From positions 1 to 64,000 of the forward strand of contig JAVJSD010000152.1 of assembly GCA_040219575.1 (NCBI GenBank): a stretch of DNA of 64,000 nucleotides, read 5' to 3'. Shown here in pieces: positions 58,100 to 64,000 of the stretch. This stretch comes from JAVJSD01 sp040219575 (GTDB taxonomy: Bacteria > Planctomycetota > Planctomycetia > Pirellulales > Pirellulaceae). Below the pieces are notes generated by a model. That model searched no databases. It was not told where the DNA came from and worked only from the letters and a program-made list of their open reading frames with translations. The position numbers were made by a program, and so were the translations under genes. The first letter of the stretch is position 1; the number at the start of each line of letters is the position of its first letter.

Positions 58100-58948
58100 A
58101 TGAAATCTCTTGCGCTGCTCACTGTGATCGTTTTTGTCACCACTGCATCTGCTCACGCGCAATCGCTGCCGACCGACGAGGCCGGCGCGATCGAGTACCT
58201 GTCCGCGAAGGGCGTTTCGATCACCAAAGACGCGGACGGGCACGCCGTTCGGTTGATGTCTGCGGGCAAACCGGCGATGACCGCCGACGAGTATCGACTC
58301 ATCGGGCTGCTGACGCACCTCGAGCAGATGGGCCTCAACGCCGCGCCGCTCAACGACGAGCAGTGGGGATTCTTGAAGTCGCTGCCGAAGCTGAAGACGC
58401 TCTCGATCTGGCACGGCGCCAAATTCGCCACGTTGGAGCCGTTCTCCGGACTGCCGGTCGAGTCGCTGACGATCGGCGGCTGCATGGGCCTGCGCGACTT
58501 GAACAAGGACGACGCGAAGAAGCTCCGCCATGCGGTCACCACGCTGCACGAACTGCCGAAGCTGAAAAGGGCCAACCTCTATCACTCGCCGCTGGCGCCC
58601 GACGACACGCATCTGGCGCATCTGGCCGAACAGTTTCCCACACTCGAGGATCTGCGGCTCGACTTCAGCGCGCCGCGGGGCTCGGAAACGACAATCTCGC
58701 CGAAGGGGCTCGAGACATTGCAGAAACTGCCGCTCGCGGTGTTGAATCTCGAAAACGCTCAGACATTCACCGCCGATCACTTCGCCGCCATCGCGGGCAT
58801 CAAGCGTCTAGAGGCGTTGTTGATCGACGCCCGCAGAAGCCCCGCACCCACCGCCGGCCTCGCCGCCTTTAAGAAGCTGCGGCCCGACGTGCAGGTGGTC
58901 GTCGCGGAGCCAGGCGATACCGGTCCGCCGCGTGCGCCGAAGCGATAG
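58100..58948 (+). CDS. Secreted leucine-rich-repeat-like protein
   Basis: The product is 282 residues from ATG 58100. A signal peptide ends after SAHAQS. The mature part has a repeating helix-strand pattern: 'LPKLKTLSIWHGAKFATLEPFSGLPVESLTIGGCMGL', 'LPKLKRANLYHSPLAPDDTHLAHLAEQFPTLEDLRLDFS' and 'LPLAVLNLENAQTFTADHFAAIAGIKRLEALLID', which fit degenerate leucine-rich repeats as found in many planctomycete secreted proteins. A protein- or carbohydrate-binding role is likely. It reads divergently from the TPM genes. Confidence 0.78.
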   Translation: MKSLALLTVIVFVTTASAHAQSLPTDEAGAIEYLSAKGVSITKDADGHAVRLMSAGKPAMTADEYRLIGLLTHLEQMGLNAAPLNDEQWGFLKSLPKLKTLSIWHGAKFATLEPFSGLPVESLTIGGCMGLRDLNKDDAKKLRHAVTTLHELPKLKRANLYHSPLAPDDTHLAHLAEQFPTLEDLRLDFSAPRGSETTISPKGLETLQKLPLAVLNLENAQTFTADHFAAIAGIKRLEALLIDARRSPAPTAGLAAFKKLRPDVQVVVAEPGDTGPPRAPKR

Positions 58949-59013
58949 AAGAACATCAGAGCCAACGGGTAGAACATCAAAGCCAACGGGTAAGCTGGTG
59001 CATTCCCTGTCGG

Positions 59014-60594
59014 ATGGTCACCGCTGGCCGGCGAGTTGACTCGCGAATTTCGGCCAGCGATACTGGCCTTCGGCCCGACGCTCTGCGGGTCTTTCTCATC
59101 GAACCTGACTCCAAATGGAGCCCGAAATTGCGCCCCAACCCCTCTCATCGCAACCGAAGCCGGTCCGATTCGCTTCGCAGTCTGCCAGGCAGACTGGCGT
59201 TTTGCGTGTTGTTCGCCGGTTTAGCTTTTGCCGCCATGCGCCCGGCGTTCTCGGCCGAATCGAAGAGCGATCACAGCGCGCCAAACATCGTTTTCATCAT
59301 GGCCGATGACCTGGGCTACGGCGACCTGGGTTGCTACGGACAGAAGCGGCTGAAGACGCCGAATATCGATCGGCTGGCGAAAGAGGGGATGCGATTCACC
59401 GACTTCTACGCGGGCTCGACGGTCTGCGCGCCTTCGCGATGTGTGCTGATGACGGGTTACCACACCGGCCATACCTTCATTCGCGGCAACGGCAAGGACA
59501 ACCTCCGTCCGAGCGACGTGACGGTTGCTGAAGTGCTCAAGGAAGCCGGATACACAACCTGCCTGGCGGGCAAGTGGGGCTTGGGGCATGAGGGCTCGAC
59601 TGGCGTGCCGACGCGGCAGGGATTCGATCACTTCTTCGGCTACCTCGATCAGCACCACGCGCACAACTACTATCCCACGTTCCTGGTCCGCAACGAGGAA
59701 CGTGTCGAACTGCAGAACGTGGTTCCCAAGGAAGGCGAGTACGGCCAAGGCGTCGCCGTGAAGAAACTCGAGTACAGCCACGACCTGATCGCGGACGAGG
59801 CGCTTCGGTGGATCGACGCGAATCACGACAAGCGGTTCTTCCTCTACCTGGCGCTTACCTTGCCGCACGCCAACAATGAGGCGGGCAAGGCCGGCATGGA
59901 GATTCCCGACCACGGCGCATACGCCGACAAGGACTGGCCCGAGCCCCAGAAGGGGCACGCCGCCATGATCGGCCGCATGGACCGCGATGTCGGTCGCCTG
60001 ATGGATCGCCTCAAAAAGTACGGCGTCGACGACAACACGATCGTCCTGTTCACCTCCGACAACGGCCCACATGCGGAAGGGGGCAACGATCCCGATTTCC
60101 AGGATTCCAACGGACCGCTGCAAGGCATCAAACGCAGCTTGACCGAGGGCGGCATCCGCGTGCCGATGATCGTCCGCTGGCCGGGACACGTGCAGGCGGG
60201 ATCGACGTCCGACTTCGCCGGCGCGTTCTGGGACGTGATGCCGACGCTGGCCGACCTGGCGGGCGACCGCAGCGCCCTTCCCGATGATATCGACGGGATT
60301 TCGTTTGCGCCGGAATTGCTTGGCGGCAAGCAACCACCGCACGATCACCTGTACTGGGCCTTTTACGAGCGCGGCGGGGCGAGGGCCCTGCGGATGGGCG
60401 ACTGGAAGGCCGTGCAGCAGCCCTTCAACACGCCCGTGCGGCTGTACAATCTGGCCAGCGATTTGCCGGAAGCGAACAACGTCGCTGGCGAGCATCCCGA
60501 CCTCGTGGCCAAGATGACCAAGATCATGGACGCCGAGTACAAACCCTCCGAACGCTGGAAATTCCCCGCGGCCAAACCGCGGCAGGGCAAGTGA
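59014..60594 (+). CDS. Sulfatase (arylsulfatase A type)
   Basis: The product is 526 residues if ATG 59014 is used; TTG 59128, with GGAG 7 nt upstream, would give a shorter signal peptide and is a fair alternative. 'PNIVFIMADDLGYGDLGCYG' binds the metal, and CAPSR (about 138-142) in 'STVCAPSRCVLMTGYHTGH' is the formylglycine signature. 'AGKWGLGHEGSTG' and 'VLFTSDNGPHAEGG' are other active-site blocks. It should cleave sulfate esters in the periplasm. The next gene overlaps its stop codon (GTGA), so it leads a four-gene unit for sugar metabolism. Confidence 0.92.
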   Translation: MVTAGRRVDSRISASDTGLRPDALRVFLIEPDSKWSPKLRPNPSHRNRSRSDSLRSLPGRLAFCVLFAGLAFAAMRPAFSAESKSDHSAPNIVFIMADDLGYGDLGCYGQKRLKTPNIDRLAKEGMRFTDFYAGSTVCAPSRCVLMTGYHTGHTFIRGNGKDNLRPSDVTVAEVLKEAGYTTCLAGKWGLGHEGSTGVPTRQGFDHFFGYLDQHHAHNYYPTFLVRNEERVELQNVVPKEGEYGQGVAVKKLEYSHDLIADEALRWIDANHDKRFFLYLALTLPHANNEAGKAGMEIPDHGAYADKDWPEPQKGHAAMIGRMDRDVGRLMDRLKKYGVDDNTIVLFTSDNGPHAEGGNDPDFQDSNGPLQGIKRSLTEGGIRVPMIVRWPGHVQAGSTSDFAGAFWDVMPTLADLAGDRSALPDDIDGISFAPELLGGKQPPHDHLYWAFYERGGARALRMGDWKAVQQPFNTPVRLYNLASDLPEANNVAGEHPDLVAKMTKIMDAEYKPSERWKFPAAKPRQGK

Positions 60595-61778
60595 ACGCAG
60601 CACCACGCAGTCCCATCGGCGCCGCCGTCGTCGGGACAGGCTTCATCGGACCGGTGCACGTCGAAGGACTTCGACGGGCCGGCGTGCACGTGGTCGGCAT
60701 CCTCGGTTCGAGCGCGGAGAAATCCCGCGCGGCGGCCGAGCGATTGCAACTCAAAAAGGCCTACGTCGACTACGACGAGTTGCTCGCCGACGCCGACGTG
60801 CAGTCGGTCCATCTGACGACTCCCAATCGATTCCACTTCGCGCAGGCCTCGGCGGCGCTGGCGGCCGGCAAGCACGTGATGTGCGAGAAACCGCTGGCGA
60901 TGAACGCCGACGAATCGCGCAAGCTGGTGCGTCTGGCGGCGGAGACGAGCGTGGCGGCAGGCGTCAACTACAACATTCGCTACTATCCACTCTGCCTGGA
61001 AGCGGCCGCCCGGGCCGCCGACGGCCGCCTGGGCGCCGTGTTTCACGTGGCGGGCAGCTACGTGCAGGACTGGTTGTTCCACGCGACCGATTTCAATTGG
61101 CGCGTGCAGGCGGAGGAAGGAGGCGAACTGCGGGCCGTGGCGGATATCGGCACGCACTGGCTGGATCTGATCTGGTCGATTTCACGTCTGGAAGTCGAGG
61201 CGGTCTGCGCGGACCTGCAGACGGTTTATCCGCGCCGGCGTCGTCCACGAGGCGGCAGCGAGACATTCAGCGGCCAGGCGAATGCGCCCGGCGCCAAAGC
61301 AAACGACGCCGACTCCGTCCCCATCACCACCGACGACTACGGCGCGATCCTGCTTCGGTTTCGCGGCGGCGCGCGGGGCGTGTTGTGGGTCTCGCAGGTG
61401 ACGGCCGGGAGAAAAAACTGCCTGCGATTTGAAATCGCTGGAGCCCGCGAGTCACTGGCCTGGAACAGCGAACAACCGAACGAGTTGTGGATCGGCCGCC
61501 GTGATGAACCGAATCAGTCGCTGCTGCGCGATCCGGCCCTGCTCAGCGAACCCGCTCGGGCCTACGCCGACTATCCCGGCGGCCACAACGAGGGTTTCCC
61601 CGATACCTTCAAGCAGTGCTTTCGCGCCTTTTACGACTACATCGAGGCGGGCGACTTCGCCGCACCGCCCACGTTTCCCACCTTCGCCGACGGCCATCGC
61701 GAAATCATGCTCTGTGAAGCGATTCTCGCCAGCCACCGGCGGCAGGGCTGGGTGCAACTCGAGGAGACAACCACATGA
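60591..61778 (+). CDS. Gfo/Idh/MocA family oxidoreductase
   Basis: The product is 395 residues from GTG 60591. 'AAVVGTGFIGPVHVEGLRRAG' is the NAD(P)-binding loop, and 'KHVMCEKPLAMNADESRKLVRLAAE' carries the EKP lysine of the active site. The C-terminal domain contains 'GGELRAVADIGTHWLDLIWSISRLEV' (with the conserved GTHW histidine) and 'YPGGHNEGFPDTFKQCFRAFYDYI'. It oxidises or reduces a sugar or inositol with NAD(H). It overlaps its neighbours by 4 nt on each side, and its position next to the sulfatase suggests it acts on the desulfated sugar. Confidence 0.95.
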   Translation: MNAAPRSPIGAAVVGTGFIGPVHVEGLRRAGVHVVGILGSSAEKSRAAAERLQLKKAYVDYDELLADADVQSVHLTTPNRFHFAQASAALAAGKHVMCEKPLAMNADESRKLVRLAAETSVAAGVNYNIRYYPLCLEAAARAADGRLGAVFHVAGSYVQDWLFHATDFNWRVQAEEGGELRAVADIGTHWLDLIWSISRLEVEAVCADLQTVYPRRRRPRGGSETFSGQANAPGAKANDADSVPITTDDYGAILLRFRGGARGVLWVSQVTAGRKNCLRFEIAGARESLAWNSEQPNELWIGRRDEPNQSLLRDPALLSEPARAYADYPGGHNEGFPDTFKQCFRAFYDYIEAGDFAAPPTFPTFADGHREIMLCEAILASHRRQGWVQLEETTT

Positions 61779-62707
61779 AACTGGGATTCGTCAGCGCCAT
61801 CCTGCCCGACCTCTCGCTCGACGAGGTTCTGTCTGTGGCGGCCGAGGCCGACTTCGACTGCGTCGAGGTGATGTGCTGGCCGGTGAGCAAGGCCGAGCGT
61901 CGTTACGCCGGCATCACGCATATCGACGTCACCGACTTCGACGAGGCGGCCGCCGGCCGCGTGCGGGAAGTCGTCGACAAGACGGGCGTCGAGATCAGCG
62001 GACTGGGCTACTATCCCAATCCCCTTTCGCCGAACCGCGAGGAAGGCGAGCAGGCCGCCGCACACATTCGAAAAGTAATGTCGGCCGCGGCGCTGTTGGG
62101 CGTGGGGCGAATGAACACGTTCGTCGGCCGCGACTGGACGAAATCGGTCGAGGACAATTGGCCGCGATTCCTGGAAGTCTGGCGGCCGCTGATCGCCCAC
62201 GCCGACCAATGCGGCGTGAAGGTCGGCATCGAGAACTGCCCCATGCTGTTCACCGACGACGAATGGCCCGGCGGCAAGAACCTGGCCACGACGCCGGCCA
62301 TCTGGAGGCGGATGTTCGCAGATATTCCCAGCCCCAACTTCGGATTGAACTACGATCCGTCGCACATGGTCTGGCAGCAGATGGACTACCTGCGGCCGAT
62401 CGAAACCTTCATCGACCGCATCCATCACGCACACGCGAAAGACGTGCGTTTGGATCGGCATCGGCTCGATGAAGTCGGCATCCTGGCGACGCCGCTGCAG
62501 TACCACACCCCCAAGCTGCCCGGCTTGGGGGAGGTGGATTGGGGCAAGTATTTCTCGGTGCTGGCCGACGCCGGCTATCGCGGCCCGGTGTGCGTCGAGG
62601 TGGAAGACCGCGCCTATGAGGGTTCGCTCGAATCGCGCAAAGCCGCCCTCTGGCAAAGTGCGAAGTACCTGCGCAACTTCCTGCCGCCGCGTGGAATGTC
62701 GCTGTGA
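61775..62707 (+). CDS. Sugar phosphate isomerase/epimerase family protein
   Basis: The product is 310 residues. It has the AP-endonuclease-2 TIM-barrel fold: 'LGFVSAILPDLSLDEVLSVAAEADFDCVEVMCWP', 'VEISGLGYYPNPLSPN', 'GVKVGIENCPMLFTDDEW', 'NFGLNYDPSHMVWQQMDY', 'RIHHAHAKDVRLDRHRL' and 'GPVCVEVEDRAYEGSLESRKAAL'. The E, D, H and E residues in these blocks would bind the metal for a sugar isomerisation or epimerisation. Its start is in an ATGA overlap with the oxidoreductase gene. Confidence 0.94.
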   Translation: MKLGFVSAILPDLSLDEVLSVAAEADFDCVEVMCWPVSKAERRYAGITHIDVTDFDEAAAGRVREVVDKTGVEISGLGYYPNPLSPNREEGEQAAAHIRKVMSAAALLGVGRMNTFVGRDWTKSVEDNWPRFLEVWRPLIAHADQCGVKVGIENCPMLFTDDEWPGGKNLATTPAIWRRMFADIPSPNFGLNYDPSHMVWQQMDYLRPIETFIDRIHHAHAKDVRLDRHRLDEVGILATPLQYHTPKLPGLGEVDWGKYFSVLADAGYRGPVCVEVEDRAYEGSLESRKAALWQSAKYLRNFLPPRGMSL

Positions 62708-63672
62708 GCGGAGTATTCGCCGGCGTCGATCTGGGGGGGACGACGATTTCGGCGGCGCTCGCCGACGCCCACGGCGAGATCCTCCGCGAGGCGCAGATCG
62801 CCACCGAGTCGCAGCACGGCCCCGACGGCGTGATCGAGCGGATCGCCAGTCTGCTGAAAGAGCTGACCGCGGCGGAGGCGCAGCCGCTGCAAGCCGTGGG
62901 CGTGGGGGCGCCGGGATTGGTCGACACGTCGCGCGGCGTCACGCGATTTCTACCCAACCTGCCGACCAACTGGCGTGATGTACCGATGGGCGCTTCGCTG
63001 CGCGAGCGGTTGGGCGTGCCCGTCTACCTGCTCAACGACGTACGGGCCGCGACGCTGGGAGAGTTGACCTTCGGTCACGGCATGAACGTCGGCACGATGG
63101 CGTTTTTCTCGGTCGGTACGGGCGTTGGCGGCGGCGTCGTCGTCGACGGCCGACTGCGCCTCGGTCCGCTCGGCGCGGCGGGTGAGCTGGGGCATCAGAC
63201 GATCCTGCCCGACGGCCCCACCTGCGGCTGCGGCAATCGCGGCTGCCTGGAGGTATTGGCGAGCGGGCCGGCGATCGTCGGCGAGGGTGTATGGCTGTTA
63301 AGAGCGGGTCGGGCGCCGATTCTGCACGAACTGGTCGAGGGGGATGTCGGCCGCGTGACGCCGAAGGAGATGGCGGCCGCGGCCGAAGCGGGGGATGCGG
63401 CCGTGCGGGAAGTGATTGTTCGCGCCGCCGGCTATCTGGGCATCGGCGTGGCGAATGTGGTCACGGTGCTGCATCCAGAACTGGTCGTGATCGGCGGCGG
63501 CGTTGCCGAGATGGGCTCACTACTGCTCGACGTCGTTCGCGACACGCTGCACGCCCGGGTCGGCATGTTTCCCACCGATGACGTTCGCGTGGAGCGTTCG
63601 AAACTGGGTGCCAAGGCCGGTGTGCTGGGCGCGATCGCCCTCGCCTCACGCGGCGGCGTCACCCCCTTGTAG
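62704..63672 (+). CDS. ROK family sugar kinase
   Basis: The product is 322 residues from GTG 62704. 'VFAGVDLGGTTISAALADAHG' is the phosphate loop, 'PLQAVGVGAPGLVDTSRGV' the middle signature, and 'GHQTILPDGPTCGCGNRGCLEVLASG' the ROK zinc site (CGCG..GC.E). It probably phosphorylates a hexose such as glucose, or an N-acyl sugar, with ATP. Three upstream enzymes in the same transcription unit point to one sugar pathway; a transporter gene is not seen here. A nested palindromic element follows. Confidence 0.95.
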   Translation: MSGVFAGVDLGGTTISAALADAHGEILREAQIATESQHGPDGVIERIASLLKELTAAEAQPLQAVGVGAPGLVDTSRGVTRFLPNLPTNWRDVPMGASLRERLGVPVYLLNDVRAATLGELTFGHGMNVGTMAFFSVGTGVGGGVVVDGRLRLGPLGAAGELGHQTILPDGPTCGCGNRGCLEVLASGPAIVGEGVWLLRAGRAPILHELVEGDVGRVTPKEMAAAAEAGDAAVREVIVRAAGYLGIGVANVVTVLHPELVVIGGGVAEMGSLLLDVVRDTLHARVGMFPTDDVRVERSKLGAKAGVLGAIALASRGGVTPL

Positions 63673-63673
63673 T

Positions 63674-63854
63674 CGATACTGGCAGCATCGGCTGCGGTAG
63701 AAAACAAATCCTCTACACACGCGCGTGCCATGCTCTCACGCCGGAGGTGCGTGAGGCATGCTGGCTTGCCAACGCAAGTCGGCATGCTCACTCTGCTGCG
63801 CGGTGAGAGCATGGCACACGGATGATTCTACCGATGCTGGCAGCATCGGCTACG
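63674..63854. repeat. Composite palindromic element (family B copies flanking nested inverted repeats)
   Basis: Two direct family B copies (63674-63700, starting CGATACTGGCAGCATCGGC; 63829-63854, starting TACCGATGCTGGCAGCATCG) flank a long inverted repeat whose 15-bp arms GTGCCATGCTCTCAC are 63725-63739 and 63803-63817. Inside lies a second imperfect hairpin (GTGAGGCATGCTGGCTTGC with GCAAGTCGGCATGCTCAC). The element occupies most of the gap between convergent genes. Confidence 0.8.
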
Positions 63855-63884
63855 AGGGGAGATCGACTCTCGCTGTCGAGCGCC

Positions 63885-64000
63885 CTACTTCGACTTCTCG
63901 GCGTCGGCGTCTTTCTTCGCGTCGCTGCCGCTGTCGCTGGTGGGCGGAGCGGGGATATCGGTTTTTTCCACCTTGTGCGGCGCGTATTCGTGCTCCCGCT
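63885..64000 (-). CDS. C-terminal fragment of a protein (cut by window edge)
   Basis: On the minus strand a frame runs from the window edge to TAG at 63887-63885 and encodes 38 residues ending 'SDAKKDADAEKSK'. It is low-complexity, acidic and lysine-rich with a PAPPTSDSGSD stretch, so it is probably the disordered tail of a longer protein. No family can be given. Confidence 0.5.
   Translation of the reverse strand, partial: REHEYAPHKVEKTDIPAPPTSDSGSDAKKDADAEKSK

Overview
The window looks like chromosomal DNA of a Planctomycetota bacterium, probably near the Pirellulales. The basis is high GC, several lineage-typical families (paired DUF1549/DUF1553 and DUF1501 proteins, a PVC-type CxxCH dehydrogenase, an LEPR-motif secreted protein, sulfatases, a sialate esterase) and short intergenic palindromes that recur across the window. 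No rRNA, tRNA, CRISPR array or prophage was recognised. The only mobile-element trace is the tail of an ISL3-type transposase at the left edge.

Region by region: 1-1.2 kb holds the transposase end, a STAS protein and a methyltransferase that seems to have lost its 3' end. 1.2-11.1 kb has two DUF1501 + DUF1549/1553 pairs (one per strand) around small secreted or zinc-ribbon proteins. 11.2-14.4 kb is a complete tripartite tricarboxylate transporter (tctC-tctB-tctA, minus strand). 14.5-18 kb has a large animal-type haem peroxidase with calcium-binding repeats, and an FHA protein followed by an intrinsic terminator. 18.3-23.5 kb is a glycine cleavage cluster, gcvT-gcvH-gcvPA-gcvPB plus a lipoate/octanoyl transferase, so that GcvH and the enzyme that may lipoylate it are co-transcribed. 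23.9-35.2 kb has a Tat-exported protein, a frameshifted nucleotidyltransferase-HD gene, an aldo/keto reductase, a 1117-residue SGNH/PVC-dehydrogenase/cytochrome fusion and a sulfatase.

35.3-45 kb is mostly minus strand: dapB and a small partner, an ACP-fused alpha-oxoamine synthase, a lipoprotein, two planctomycete hypothetical proteins, a tartrate/D-malate-type dehydrogenase, and a tightly overlapping STAS - GspE/PilT-type ATPase - rsmG operon. 45-52.6 kb has glycerate kinase, a DUF983 protein, a sialate O-acetylesterase, a beta-propeller protein and a DUF1697 protein. 52.6-59 kb has secreted hypothetical proteins, a SpoIIAA-like protein and two adjacent TPM-domain proteins. 59-63.7 kb is an operon of sulfatase, Gfo/Idh/MocA oxidoreductase, sugar isomerase/epimerase and ROK kinase in which every junction overlaps by 4 nt; it reads as a pathway for desulfating, oxidising or isomerising, and phosphorylating a sugar. 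The right edge cuts a minus-strand gene.

The least ordinary structure is intergenic: at least three families of short palindromic elements. In one of them two adjacent hairpins have four-base loops that stay complementary to each other between copies although the loop sequence changes.
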